A stretch of 64,000 nucleotides of DNA from Dichomitus squalens LYAD-421 SS1 (GCF_000275845.1 NW_006766883.1:3073010-3137009); one strand, 5' to 3'; counted from the stretch's first letter, positions 1 to 11,654 are shown. Made by a program: numbers and translations. Notes: a model not told the origin generated them from the sequence alone.

Positions 1-920
1 CGGAGAACATCCTGGCCAATGAGGATGGCTCTGAGCTATACCTTGCGGACTTTGGACTTGCTACGAACGAGAAGATGTCCACCGACTTCGGTCGAGGGAC
101 GTCGATTTACATGAGTCCTGGTGAGTTGCTCCGCTCCGACTCTGACTCTGCGTCTTCAGCTGCTCACGCACCATGTGCAGAGTGTATCGGTGATATGACT
201 GCGAAGCAGCCATACAACACGTACCTCAGCGACATCTGGTCACTGGGCGTCGTCCTTGTCAACATGATCACGGGCTCGCAGCCGTGGTCGAAGGCGACGA
301 TCCAGGATGCTTGTTTCCGTCAGTTCCTCATGGACCCGGACTTCCTATACAAAGCGCTCCCGTTTTCTAAGGAGGCGCACGCCATCATCCAGTCGATGTT
401 CCATCTCGACCCCACTAAGCGGATTAGCCTCCGCGCACTCCGGGAAGCGATCCTGTCGCTTGACACATTCTTCCGCCCGATGTCCCAGCGCGGGTACGTT
501 GTTCGCGAGCATGAGCACCCTACCAGCGGGCTCGCGGCCTCCGGGCGCGGGCTCGAGTCGACTACTGAGGCATCCGAGATTGATATTCCGTGTGCTGCGT
601 CGGAGCCTGGTGTCCGGGTGGCCCGGGATTGCTCAGCCGGCTCTGCCGTCGACGTTTCCATGGCCCAGTTGGGCTTCTCTGTTTCCAGCTCATGTTCGAG
701 TTCGCGTGCGTCGTCTGGGGTGTCGAGTCCGGAGAAGGTGATTACCCCGGAGGGCACCACCACCGCTACCATTTCTATTTCTAAGGCTATTAACGAGTGG
801 GAACGGATGATGGTGGATGCGTGCGAAAAGGAAGTCCGTGGCGACCATGGCTGGCAGAACGGCTCCGTGGCTAGGATGTTGATGACTCAGTACCGCTACC
901 ATGAGCGGTGCTCGTTCTAA
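1..920 (+). CDS. Ran1/Sks1-like Ser/Thr protein kinase, 5' end cut by window edge
   Basis: C-terminal part of a eukaryotic protein kinase. The window opens inside the catalytic loop (PENIL). The DFG motif (DFGLA) and the activation segment ending in GTSIYMSPE follow, with SPE in place of the usual APE. A 60-base intron (121-180, GTGAGT...GCAG) interrupts the SPE motif. It has a length divisible by three and no stop, so an unspliced reading stays open and could mislead a gene caller. The spliced product continues through the C lobe (DIWSLGVVLVNM) into a low-complexity Ser-rich tail, ending at TAA 918-920. The closest relative in view is the complete kinase at 11655-13015, with the same intron position and a very similar tail. 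The substrate cannot be inferred; Ran1/Sks1-type kinases of yeasts act in nutrient and meiotic control. N lobe and catalytic Asp lie outside the window. Confidence 0.9.
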   Translation, partial: ENILANEDGSELYLADFGLATNEKMSTDFGRGTSIYMSPGELLRSDSDSASSAAHAPCAECIGDMTAKQPYNTYLSDIWSLGVVLVNMITGSQPWSKATIQDACFRQFLMDPDFLYKALPFSKEAHAIIQSMFHLDPTKRISLRALREAILSLDTFFRPMSQRGYVVREHEHPTSGLAASGRGLESTTEASEIDIPCAASEPGVRVARDCSAGSAVDVSMAQLGFSVSSSCSSSRASSGVSSPEKVITPEGTTTATISISKAINEWERMMVDACEKEVRGDHGWQNGSVARMLMTQYRYHERCSF

Positions 921-1745
921 ACCACTCCTCCCTCCCTCTCATCACATCCTACCACTACACTGGTTCCGGTTCATTTCTTTCGCTTGGACGGACACTGTTC
1001 GTGCCTCCTTGTACCAACAGCTATATCTGCGATGCAGGCATCTCTTATATGGCACAGTAGACTAGAGTTTCGGGGTTCGATTTGGACATTGGACACTTTC
1101 GAGTGCATTGTATTTCATCATATCGCATAACACATCTTTCTTTCATCTCGAACTGTGTGATCGCCCAGAGGACATCGTTCCATGAACACATTACACCGGC
1201 AAACTTGAACTGGGATAGCTGCCGGTCCAAGGTCCATCCGAGCTTCGTGAAGGCTGGTGACGATATCTCGTCCACTGCTCTCTCCGCTGCTCTCAAGGCT
1301 TCTTACCCATTCTGAAACGTGGTCGCACCCGCGTGACAATCAGCTACTCCGCTTACTGGTATGACACGGCACTCACTTCGAGAAGTCTCGCTCTCCTAGC
1401 TGAGTCCAGCAAGACGACGAGCTCGCGATGTCTTCTCAATGATCACTGCGGCGATACTATCCGGAGGATGTTTGGTGATCGAAGAGCTGCGGCGGTCGAA
1501 GGGAGGTTGTAGTGGGAGAGCGAGAGCCATGACAGAAGTGTCATGGCGCGCCACTCGTCCAAGCTGCCCAGGGACAGTGCAAATAAGCGTGGACGTGTCG
1601 GCAGCTGTGTCAGGCTTCGATCTGGACGGATCCACCTTGATTTAGAGAAGCGGAGGCTAATGCTAAGGCATGCGAGAGAAGGTAGGACAGTAATGAGCAT
1701 CGCGCAAGGACCCGATAGGGTGTTGGTGTTTGACGCAAGAGAGCC

Positions 1746-2071
1746 TTACAGGCTGAGCCTCGAGAGGTTAGGGGGGGAGGGTGTCCAGCGAAATGGGGAA
1801 GAAAGGTCGGCTCTGCGATCGCCAGAGGGCCAACATAGGTGGGCTTCCCGAACGGATGGGAGCCATACACACATGTCCTCGCAATGGAGGACACGTTCGA
1901 CGAATAAATCATAGGCTCTGGATTGCCTGGCGGCGACGGATCTGTAAAGAGCGTGTCTACTGTCTGCAACCCAGTTACGGCAACCAAGCTGCAACAGCAG
2001 AGCGTCGGAGGATCGTCCACGTATGCGATGATAGCGTCGCAGATCTCCCCTGATACGTGTTTGTGCGGCAT
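1746..2071 (-). pseudogene. Decayed F-box gene fragment with frameshift
   Basis: Reading the minus strand from an ATG at 2071 gives an F-box-like start: SGEICDAIIAYVDDPPTL followed by CCCSLV, matching the agaricomycete pattern (E)(I/V)C..II...DDP.TL..C.LV. The frame is then lost near 1990. The neighbouring frame picks up exactly where an F-box protein should continue, with CRNWVADSRHALYRS and later FVERVLHCEDMCVWLPS, recalling the usual C+.W...SR..LF+ region. One missing base in a GTT-TGC-CGT context would explain the break. Downstream the reading degrades further and no intact C-terminal repeat region is found. It could instead be a sequencing error in a live gene, but the lack of a clean continuation favours a relic. 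Confidence 0.6.
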
Positions 2072-2821
2072 TGTCTGCAGACTTTGACAGCGCATGATTC
2101 TGGGATCCGTGGAATGCACCCTTACCTGCTAGTATCCTTGGACAGCAAACTGTCTCATGTGATGCGCCCGTGGATACTTGTGTGGCTTAGCTGCCTGTAA
2201 ACACCGAATCATCGGCTGTCGAAATGTTTGGCTGGGCGCAATTCCACGCGGTCTTGTGGTTTCTCCCTCAGTCAAGTGATTGCTGGAGATGACCCTCTCA
2301 GTAATAACAGGCAGGTCGCTGGCATGTGCAATCGAAGACCACTTGCTCGGCCATCCTTGGAACACGCGAGTCGGCACACATTGATCTGAGGCTTACAAAA
2401 GTTTCGCATTGGTCGATTCACGGCATATTCCCGCGGCCGATCCCTACTGCGACTAACTCATGCTTGACCAGCTGAGTAGGAAGACTAATCCTGGCGCTTG
2501 CTAAATCATACCCGTCAGCTCTCCCCAGATGATATTATGAGGCGTCGAATGCGATACAGTTACATGCAAAGTGGATCACACACGCTTCTCTGTGCCATAG
2601 AACGCACAGGATTCAAGATGACGATGGACCCTGGATTGTCGGAAACCTCGGGTAGCTGACCAAGCTCACCTCGCGAAGGCGGGACCGGGGATAGAGGGGA
2701 TGGGAACGCTGTACGGCCCAGACGTCGTACTTTGACGGAATGCGCGGGAGGCGGTTCTCTCGGGCAGTCAACTGTACATGGAGGATTTCATAGACGCTCG
2801 TGGACATTTGTCAGTGACGGT

Positions 2822-2876
2822 CACGTGGGCACATTAGGCAGACTAACGCGATCTTGGGGTTTGAGCCAGATAAAAG
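2822..2876 (+). promoter_or_regulatory. Putative thioredoxin promoter elements
   Basis: A CACGTG palindrome (2822-2827, E-box type) and a TATA-like GATAAAAG (2869-2876) lie about 140 and 90 bases upstream of the thioredoxin start. The placement suits a fungal core promoter. This rests on motif inspection alone. Confidence 0.35.
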
Positions 2877-2964
2877 CAGGCTCACGATCCGCCCCGACGA
2901 CCTAATCACCACTCCCTGTTCATCCACGATAACCACTTGACGCTTCACTACTACTACCACTATC

Positions 2965-3499
2965 ATGCCCGTCAAAGCCGTCAGCAGCCTCGAGGAGTTC
3001 AAGAAGATCGTACGTGATCTCTCGCTTCAGCACGTGGGGATCAGTAAGCTCATCGGTTAATGCGGCGCGCAGATTGAGGGCGACAAGACCGCGGTGTTCG
3101 ATTTCTGGGCGACGTGGTGTGGCCCGTGCAGGCAGATTTCGCCTATCTTCGAGAAGCTCTCTGAACAAACCGAGGGCGTCGATTTCTACAAGGTCGACGT
3201 CGACGAGGCCTCTGACATCGCGCAGGAGGTCGGCGTCCGTGCCGTGAGTCTCTGTCTCAATATACGACCAGCACCCTGCTCTCATCTTGCATGCGACCGC
3301 TGTGGCTGATCGCATGTTCGCTCGTACAGATGCCGACTTTCATGGCGTTCCGCAATGGTCAGAAGGTCAGCGAGGTCGTCGGTGCTAACCCCCCCGCTCT
3401 CCAGGTACGCATAGATCTTGCTCGCATAAGAGACGATTGTTCATATTCCTGGATGAACAGAACCTGATCGCCACTCATGCGGCGGCCGCTTCTGCGTAG
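2965..3499 (+). CDS. Thioredoxin
   Basis: Small dithiol oxidoreductase that reduces protein disulfides and is itself recycled by thioredoxin reductase; likely cytosolic, since no targeting peptide is seen. Four exons: 2965-3009, 3073-3243, 3330-3404, 3461-3499, giving 109 residues, the normal length. The active site WCGPC sits in [12 protein letters not shown], the fold is supported by YKVDVDE and [13 protein letters not shown] with the cis-Pro (MPT), and all three introns are GT-AG. The start follows a typical fungal ACTATC leader. The tail is Ala-rich (AAAASA). A single-domain thioredoxin is the only reasonable reading. Confidence 0.95.
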
Positions 3500-4489
3500 A
3501 GGAGGAGTGTATCATCGTGGACGCGTGTTGTATTTCGCAGTTTTGCAGACGCATAATCGATTGTACTATGGATATCTGTGATACATGAATGAATGCATGG
3601 CCGCATGCTATGATGCAATGGCGCTGCCCTTGGTCCTCGGAAACGGAAGATGTCGCCACGGGCCGCCCGGTCCTGTAGAGCGTTCGGCGAATGAGCGCCA
3701 GTTGACCTCTGCGGCGATCAACCACGGTTTCGGTGAGCCCTCTGATAGTCCCCCTTCCTTATCTCCTCTGCTCATGAACAGTGACATGTCCTAGCTTTCA
3801 ATGCAGAGATACTTCACCTCATGCGTCTGCCACTGCCTGGCCGCAGGAAAAGATGTTGGAACGAGATCTGTCATGCATGAAACAACGTAAGACAGTCAGA
3901 TGACGGGGAAATGTGGTGCAGGTCTCCCCATTAGCCTTCCGTAAGGCCTTCTATAGAATCCGCGGCGCGCATCGTCCATCTCGGTGGGCTGAGAAGCCGC
4001 TCCAGATCCACTGCTCTGCATTTCACCATCATTTCATATTGAATGCAGAATATGTGCAGTCATATGTACCAGTCTTGCGTCATTGGTCTCATGCAAGCTC
4101 TAACGGGGCTGGCCCTTTTGTAGATCATGCTGCAAACATCGGCACGCTATGTAGCATCATTGTGGAACACCTCGCGATCGGTAAAGAATGGTACGAATGC
4201 CTCTGCAAACCCTTCGCTCCGTGTCTAAGCTTCCATCAAGACCTTATTTAGGTCCGCCGGGCCCCCGGTCGGTTTGACGTTGCCTCACCGCAGGCCTTCC
4301 ATGCTTCGACACGAGGCCCAACGCGGTCACGAGGTGAGCGCGAGTCAGTCATTTGCCGTCAACAATTTACTTCCATCGCCAGGACGGCTCGCCCCATCCC
4401 GTCCTAATAAATAGAGCCATGGGCCAGTACATGCCCTTTGTTGCTCCGCGGACCTACCACTTCGACGACCTCGAAGACAGTGATAGGCG
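3500..4489. other. Intergenic region, thioredoxin to beta-mannosidase
   Basis: About 1 kb without a recognisable coding pattern. Open frames up to 112 codons occur but show no family motif and no plausible splice structure. The last part should hold the beta-mannosidase promoter; no convincing TATA box was seen. Confidence 0.5.
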
Positions 4490-7400
4490 ATGTGGTTCGG
4501 GCAGCTCTCTCTACTTGCCGCCGGGCTCGCGCCCGTGCTCGTCTCGGCGGATGTTTTCAGCTTATCTGGGTTGGATTGGACGCTCAAGAACGAGAATGGC
4601 TCGATTGTCATACCCGCTAAGATTCCTTCTCAAGCGCACCTCGACCTTCTTGACGCCGGCATAATCACAGAACCCCTCTTGGGCATCAACGGTACGTCAA
4701 AACGAATTTTAATCTGAACACAGGGTCTCACGATTGGTGGTACAGATTTCACGCAGCGGTGGATCGTTAACGACAACTGGACGTACACAGCTGACATCTC
4801 GCCCTTGACCCAACATCTTACGAACGACGCGAGGGCGCTTCTTGTTTTCTACGGCATCGATACTATTGCGAACATCGTAAGTACTACGTATGTACACAGT
4901 TTGATATCCATTGACATACCTTGCTAGACCGTGGCTGGAAACTCAGTCGCGTGGGTGGACAACCAATTTCGGCAATATGTCTTCGACGTTACGGATCTCG
5001 TTCTCTCGCCTGTGAACAATGATACGAACGTTACTGTTGCCCTTGAGTCGGCCTGGTACTATGGACTCAACGTCACCTCTCGTCCGGATGCCGAAATCTC
5101 TCCGACTGGCGATGTAAGTCGAATCACGCTTGATGTACTTCGCATTCTCATCTTCGGCCAGTTCGAATATCCAGGTGTCCGTCAGTGGATCAGAAAGACC
5201 CAATCCGACTTCGGCTGGGACTGGGTGAGCATGGTTCCGGAGTTTTTACCCGCATATACTCATTTCCTCATAGGGCCCGGCATTCGTCCCCAGTGGCATC
5301 TTCAAGCCCGCATACCTTGTGACGCTGTCGCCCAATGTATCTACAAACGACACGACACCTGTCTCTCACCCCCTCCTCGCGTCCACAGGCAGCGTATTCC
5401 TCGAGGAGACCTCACTCGAGATCTCAAAAGTCGGTCAGACCTCCATCCTCAGGGCAAACCAGTTCGCCAATTGGCTCGTCACCGTCACCCTCGCCGTTCG
5501 CTCCGTCGTCTCCGCCAATTCACCCACCATCACCATCGCCATTCCCGAGCTGAATGTGACCTCGGGTCCTCTTCTAGTCAGTGCTATCCCCGCCGGGACG
5601 AATGCGTCTACCGTCGTCAGTGCAAGTTTCACGGTGCCCGATAGCGTACCGCAGCGCTGGTTCCCGCACAACCTCGGCACGCCCCAGCTGTACAATTTCA
5701 CCATCACATTGGCGCTCGGTAACGATCCGAGTAGCCCGCGCGCGAGCTTCACGACGCGGAGCGGGTTCCGAACCATCGGGCTCATTCAGACGCCGTATTC
5801 GCAGGATGAGATCGACGTGCGGGGGATCACGCCTGGGGACCAGTGGCACTTTGAGGTGAATGGGAAGGCGTTCTACACGCTCGGGACGAACATCATCCCG
5901 TTCGACCCGTTCTATGCGCGCATGACGTCTGCGCAGGTCAGGTGGGTGCTCGAGAGCGCGGTGCTCAGCGGGCAGAACATGGTGGGTCTTCCTGCGTGAG
6001 GTCAATGGGGAATGGCGTTGACCGTGTCTCGTGTTTGCAGCTGCGGGTCTGGGGCGGCGGGATCTACCAGCCGTCGGACGAGCTGACGGGCGGATACGAC
6101 TTCTACGCGGTGTGCGACGAGTTGGGCATCTTCGCGTGGTCGGAGCTCATCTTCTCGGACGCGCTTTACCCCATCAATGACTTCCTCCTCGAGAACGTCG
6201 AGCCGGAGGTCCGCCAGAACATCAGGAGGATCAACCGTCATCCTAGCAATGCGCAGTGGGCTGGTGGGAACGAGATCGAGGGCATCGTCATTGGCGTGAA
6301 CACCTCGTTGGCGAATGGGACGCATTATCTGAACGAGGTAGGCTGCATTTGCTTGTTATGTGGTCAGATACTGAAGGCGTGCGTCAGTTCCAAACGCTCT
6401 TCGGTGAGCTCTTGCATGACATAGTATTGGAGGAAGAATCTTCGGTTAGCAAAGCACAATGACTTTGAGCGAATGGGAACTCACCGTGACGTGAACATCC
6501 GAAGGTCGCCTATACGGACTGTTCGACTACCAGCGGTGTCCTCAGTCTGGAACCCTACGTGATCCGGTACAACAACAAGACGGCGGGCGACATCTACGGA
6601 AACTCTGGTCAGTTGTTATCATGACTGTGCTGGCACGCAGGCCTGATTATTCCATCAGAACGCTATAACTACGACCCCTCCGTCGCCTTCGATTACACCA
6701 CTTACCCCGTCTCAAGGTAGGCCATTCATTATATGCGTCTGAAGTGCGATCTGATTTGTGTTGTCAGGTTCGTGAACGAGTTCGGCTTCCACTCCATGCC
6801 CTCGTTCTACAGCTGGGAAGAGGTCCTCGAGAACCCCGAAGACTTTTCCTTCAACTCGACTGTCGTTGCCTCCCGTGACCACCACCCGCCTGCCGGCTCG
6901 CTCGCGTGGCCCAATCCGAACGCAAACCAAGGCCAGGCACAGATGACCGAGGCCGTTCAGCTCTGGCTGCCTACGCCCAACACGACAGACAAGAACCAGA
7001 CGTTCGCGCAATGGTGTTGGTCGACACAGGTGTTCCAGTCTCTGAACATGATTTCCGAGATCGCGTGGTATCGCCGTGGTGCCGGATTGGGCGAGAACAA
7101 CCTGGGCTCGCTCGTATGGCAGCTGAACGACATCTGGCAGGGCGTGAGCTGGTCGTCGATCGAGTACTCGGGAAGGTGGAAGGTCCTCAACTACGGCATG
7201 GCGAGCATCTACTCGCCCGTCACTATCTACCCGTTCTGGTACGCTGGCAACGAGACGCTTGACGTGCTTGTTACGTCCGACCGGTGGGAGACGGTGAATG
7301 GCACGGCACAGCTGACGTGGTATGACTGGAGCGGGAATGCGCTCAATTCGAGCAGCGTGCCGTTCGAGGTCCCGACGCTGAACAACTCGCTCATATACTC

Positions 7401-7942
7401 GGCCTCGGGCTTGAACGCGATCCTACCTTCTGGCAAGAACGCGTCGGACGTGTTCCTGCTCTTGAACGTGACCGCCGCGGTGAATAACAAGACTGTAACG
7501 CAGGAGTCCTATGTAAATACTTGGGACGCAGTTCTTCCGTGCACCATCGCTGACAAGGTCTATCTCACAGTTCACCCCAGCTAGCCTCGCATCGGCCAAC
7601 CTTGTCGACCCAGCAATTGAGCTGACGTCCGGCGATAATCTCACCTTCACGCTCTCGGCGAAAGGTGGTGTTGCGGCTTTCGCATGGCTCGATCACCCCT
7701 CGGGCACCGTTGGCTACTTCCAAGATAATTCGACTGGTCTTCCTGCGAACGGTTTCTATCTCGTACCCGGCATTGACCGTATATGTGAGTCCTACAAAGC
7801 TATGCCACCATAGTTGGATACTCGCTGATCGGGCCTGATGTATACAGTGAAATTCATCCCCAACCCTTCGCTTTCGAAAGTGGCGGACCCGGACCCAGCA
7901 GACTTCGTTGTGAGATCCGTGTGGAACAATACTCATCTATGA
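4490..7942 (+). CDS. Secreted beta-mannosidase (glycoside hydrolase family 2)
   Basis: Removes terminal beta-linked mannose from manno-oligosaccharides, a late step in plant mannan breakdown or N-glycan turnover. Twelve exons: 4490-4691, 4746-4876, 4928-5113, 5162-5224, 5274-5981, 6041-6337, 6388-6444, 6505-6607, 6659-6716, 6768-7512, 7571-7784, 7848-7942; 952 residues. It begins with a signal peptide (MWFGQLSLLAAGLAPVLVSA) and the family's N-terminal domain (LDWTLKNENG, GINDFTQRWI). GH2 landmarks are FGWDWGPAFVPSG, LRVWGGGIYQ, the acid/base region QWAGGNEIEG and the nucleophile region VNEFGFHSMPS. Many N-x-S/T sites fit secretion. The length is normal for fungal GH2 beta-mannosidases and no break is seen. 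Confidence 0.95.
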
Positions 7943-8096
7943 GAAGGCGTTCGTACGCCCGAAGAGGATCATGCGGTATGGGAGACACTTCAGACTGTAT
8001 TCGGGCTCCCGATGCGATTAACAACTCGAATGAAATGGGCCACAATTTGTGCATCATGTTCTCCATCGTGGTTTCCGAAGGACACGTTGTTGACCT

Positions 8097-8599
8097 TTAG
8101 TCCTCATCTGTGAGCCCATAGTCCTGATGCAGCTGCCGGATCGTAGTTTGTCGGTACGCCGCGAGCTGGGTATATGCGCATATAGCGACCGTAGGTCATC
8201 GTATGATGGAACTTAGACATGAACTCCATACCTTGCCGATCAGGATCTATGTTCAACAGCCAAATCAGTTACTGCAAATGGATTATATGCTCACTCAAGT
8301 ACGATGCTTACCTGTGCTGCGTCCTTGGCCTCGTTGTACCTGTGTAGGAGCTTAATGTGCCGCGACACGATCTGCTCTGCATTCTCGTCTTCTCTGTGTA
8401 CACGTTTCTCAGCGCCAGCAAGGCTAGGTAGCTAAGGGCGAAGTGTACCCTAAGATGTTCTGGAGCTCACATATCTCAGCTTGCAGTGCTGCTATGCGTG
8501 CTTGCTGAGCCTTAATGAAGTATAGGGCTGTCAGATCCATTCAATGGTTGACTAGCTGAGACCAAGACGGCTCACCTTTGTCGAGACCTTGGCGTGCAT
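8097..8599 (-). CDS. swi5: Swi5/Sae3-type recombination mediator
   Basis: Very small protein that, as a complex with Sfr1/Mei5, stabilises Rad51 or Dmc1 filaments during homologous recombination and meiosis. It is easy to miss because it is split into five short exons: 8576-8599, 8449-8510, 8312-8393, 8232-8246 (15 bases) and 8097-8165, giving 83 residues, the usual Swi5 size. The N-terminal half is a short coiled coil (QQARIAALQAEICELQ). It is followed by the signature IVSRHIKLLHRYNEAKDAAQ, then a 5-residue exon (ILIGK) and the C-terminal motif TTIRQLHQDYGLTDED. An in-frame TAG just upstream supports the start. The donor at 8448 (GGTACAC) was chosen over an earlier GTGAGC because only it keeps the frame. 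The match to the family is strong. Confidence 0.88.
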
Positions 8600-9227
8600 G
8601 ATGTTCGCGATAGGTAGAGACTAGATACCGGTTTGTTGCTACGTGGGACTTAGCATTAAACGCCCCCGGAGAACATGCTCGATCAGGAACTTGAGACAGT
8701 TCGCCGAACCGAATAGAATCCGCTGAGCAGATGACGAGTATACTAGCACGTGCAAACTATCCTGGCAGCTCGATAACTGGAGTGAACCAATACTGAAAGT
8801 GAACCGCGTTGTCGTGTCAGTACTACACCTACAACCTCGTTCATTCAAGTCACGGTTTTAGGGGCCAATTGTAAGCAGGTGTAGAAACATTTCCCCGTGT
8901 CGGAATCGACATCAAATCGCTTCGACTGACTTGGAGTGGCTAATTTCGAGTCACCGACGCACTTCGATCGAAGTGGTGCAGTCGAACTCACGGAAAGGTA
9001 GTAGGCCTGCGAGAAACGAAGGCCGAGCGCTGCGCTGATGCCAGGGTGTCGGCCCGGGTGGTCGGCGCTCTGACAGGACACGCTTGTATCCTTCTACCAC
9101 CACCGTCCAGGCAGAGACGAATCCATGCGGCATGACTTCGGGAGCATTCCCCTCAGAGCCTGATCTGTGCATTTCTAGCGTCTCTATCTTGGGTGTCTAA
9201 ACCGTGGACTATACTTGTGCTTCCTCT
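8600..9227. other. Intergenic region upstream of Swi5
   Basis: Holds the Swi5 5' region on the minus strand and the 3' flank of the next minus-strand gene. Open frames of 70-80 codons here show no family resemblance. Confidence 0.45.
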
Positions 9228-9950
9228 CTACGGCTGCGCATGCGTTGAGTTGACCACGCCATACATTGTGAACGTAGGCTCGAGTGGGTTGGCACTCGCA
9301 GAGAGTTTCATGATGAAGAAGTTGTTGTTCATCCATGAGTATGTCGGTGAGTCCGTTTCCACGCGTCTGCAAAATCGTTGCCGCGGTGAGTCCCCGCTCC
9401 ATCGGAGCGCGCTTTCCGTCAAGAAGTGGTGTAGCGGACTTACGCCCAGCTGTAGGAACCGGAGCCCAAGGCACTGGTCGCGTTGAATTCGGTTGGGGTT
9501 AGTGTCTCATTGAGCCTTTGAACAACGCTATCAAACCAAGACTCACCCGATACCGTAGGTGAAAATGGACGCTAGCCGTCTCCCAGACGTATGGCAGAAT
9601 TGTTGACGAGAAGAATGTCCCCGAGTTGCTTTCGATGCCGTTGTCTGCTGTTGGGAGGAGTATCGCAACGAGCTTTCCCGTCTTGGCATCCGTGAGGTTA
9701 CCTCTGCGTGTGGACGTTTCATAGTGAGACGCTAGAATTGGAGCTCGATGCAACGCATGACTTACCCGGTGAGGGGAGCGTAAACGCGGACGCCAAACGG
9801 ACCCGTGGTGTTCTTGGAAACGGGAAGGATCGACTGACCAGCGAAAATAGCTTCAAAGTTGGGAGGCGGCTCTGGAGTTTGCGCCGTAACTGCGATCGCA
9901 GTTACGGCAAGGATCCCGGCAAGTGACGAGAGGAATGAGAAGTACTCCAT
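9228..9950 (-). CDS. Secreted DUF3237-like protein
   Basis: Function unknown; the family is a small beta-barrel-like fold. Proposed exons are 9766-9950, 9547-9703, 9444-9505 and 9228-9366, giving 180 residues. A signal peptide is followed by FEAIFAGQSILPVSKN, TGPFGVRVYAPLTGGN, KTGKLVAILLPTADNGIES and near the C-terminus YSWMNNNFFIMKL. These follow the DUF3237 pattern (GPFG-R-Y-P-TGG, then LP-(A/G)-D, then a late Y-W-N block). The intron 9506-9546 would be only 41 bases, so that boundary is the least certain; an alternative 3' site at CAAAG nearby is possible. A TATA box lies about 80 bases upstream. Family assignment is from pattern memory only. Confidence 0.6.
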
Positions 9951-10029
9951 CTTGGGATTTGTCCTTGACATATTTGGCTTTGCTGTGTGAGTGTCTTGCC
10001 TGTCTCCGCTATGCACGGTCGCTGATGTG

Positions 10030-10036
10030 TTTTATA
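10030..10036 (-). promoter_or_regulatory. TATA box of the DUF3237-like gene
   Basis: TATAAAA on the minus strand, about 80 bases upstream of the ATG at 9950, a normal distance for fungal genes. Confidence 0.5.
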
Positions 10037-11523
10037 CCTAGCTTGAGTATTCAGCGCTCTTGCAACGAAGGCCGCGTCAGAAGGTATGAGGTTGGGACGC
10101 TGCGCACGATCTCCATCTTACACGCTCACCGCGCTCTTTTCCAAACCTTCGTTCAAGGGTCTTCGCCACTTTCGAGCCGCCATTTAGTCAAGTCGCTTGC
10201 AGTCTCGTCAGATGGTTGCTCCTCCAGTGCGTACGCTTTCTAGCTCAACACAAACATTGTGAGCATGTTGCTTATGAAATTTGGTCAGCGATTGGACTCG
10301 TGACACTGGTGCGATGGTTTCGTGCTTGACATGCTTGTCCCCCATTGCAAGCAGCTTGGTTTGGTGAACACTATGGAGCCGGCCTATAGTGTCATCTCGG
10401 CTTCCGACCGAAACTCTCTGGTTTGTCGTTTCTCATGGTCGCTTTATCTCTGCATGACCCGCGAACGAGTCCGAACTCAGCCAAGCTTGTAGGCTACGTC
10501 GGCCCTCATTGAGCCAGCGATTCAGCTCCCGGTTGCACGTCCCACCCCCCAGGCCGATGCCGTTACTGGTCCGGCTACAATCGATGGTCTTCCCCTAGAG
10601 TGACACGAGCGGCTTATTGCCGCGTCAGCTTCTTACTCAAGTATATTTTTCAGGTCCTTGACATACGCCACTTCGCTGCGCGACACGAGAACGTGGAGCG
10701 ACTGGCGGCTCGGTCAATCGGTGTGGCGTACTCAGCTTGCACAAGCTGAAGCTTCCGATCAGAAGGTTCCTCTGTACGTCTCATACGTTTCATCTTAGAA
10801 TTCTATTCTTCACGTCTAGAGTCGCTTCTGGCGGCAACATGAGCTTGCTTTGGAATCCGTCCGAAGCGGCTTTGGGATGTCGGTTTCGTTCTGTGCTGGT
10901 CTACTTGACCATATTTGCAGTTCGCTTTCAATCCCGACTGGTGTTACTCTACCTCTCACTGGCCTGGCCGGACGTCTCAAGGCGAGGGCGAAGGATGGTA
11001 CATTGCGGGTTTCGACCGGATGGACTTGGTTGAGACACAATCTGGAGGTGCTCAAGGTGCCGTGCCCACAACAGATTTGGAAGTCGCTCACGAGCTTTTC
11101 CAGCTCTCTCAGGCCGTATACCAACGGTGGCTGCTGCGAACTCAAGTTGGACTGGATTGCGACGGGGGAGGGTTGTTACAGTGCGGATGTGCTCTCTACT
11201 TCCGGCGGAAGCTCCTTGGAAGCGACAGTCCAGCCCGAGCGCAGAGAACATGCTTGTATATGCGTTACGCGACACACATCGGATGTGGAGCAATTCGTCT
11301 CCATCAGGTTCATGTTGTTCAATACGCAATGTAGTGATCTCGTCTGGGGCATAGCACTTGCACCGGAAGTCTGACACAGGGACCGGTAGTTGCCCTCGGG
11401 TGGTGACTTAGGCCTTCGGGTGTGTCTGGCTCTGCCCACTGCTATTCCCCTTGTATCCGCGACCTCGCACGAATTTTTTCCAAGTCCAACATTCTAAGTG
11501 AAGCCCTTGGGGTCCCGGATATG

Positions 11524-11530
11524 TATAAAA
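11524..11530 (+). promoter_or_regulatory. TATA box of the second kinase gene
   Basis: TATAAAA within ATGTATAAAAGGAG, about 125 bases upstream of the ATG at 11655, followed by a pyrimidine-rich CCCCCC/CTCGTC leader typical of strongly expressed fungal genes. Confidence 0.6.
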
Positions 11531-11654
11531 GGAGGGCATTTCGCCAGCCAAAACCCCCCCATACCTCGTCGTCGTCCCAGGTGGACATACTCTTCTTACC
11601 ATCCTCCCTTACACCCGCACACCGTATATCCCGCGCATCCTCATATCCACCACC

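Larger units (their letters stand above)
921..2964. other. Intergenic stretch between kinase and thioredoxin
   Basis: No intact gene found. The first 150 bases resemble the 3' flank of the paralogous kinase at 13016-13160 (shared blocks such as GATGCAGGCA and TGGCACA), so the kinase duplication reaches past the stop codons. A decayed F-box gene lies on the minus strand around 1746-2071. A minus-strand open stretch at 1045-1296 may be more of the same relic, but this is weak. Confidence 0.6.
9951..11654. other. Divergent intergenic region, DUF3237-like gene to kinase
   Basis: No supportable gene. Overlapping open frames of 109-174 codons between 10816 and 11377 lie on both strands but carry no recognisable motif and lack convincing splice signals. 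The left end holds the promoter of the minus-strand secreted protein and the right end that of the plus-strand kinase. Confidence 0.45.

Noticed and set aside
3913..4251. A 112-codon open frame between thioredoxin and beta-mannosidase
   Set aside because: No recognisable motif, no promoter signal and no supporting splice sites.
10816..11377. Overlapping open frames of 109-174 codons on both strands before the second kinase
   Set aside because: No family motif, no splice structure and competing frames on both strands; likely chance in GC-rich DNA.
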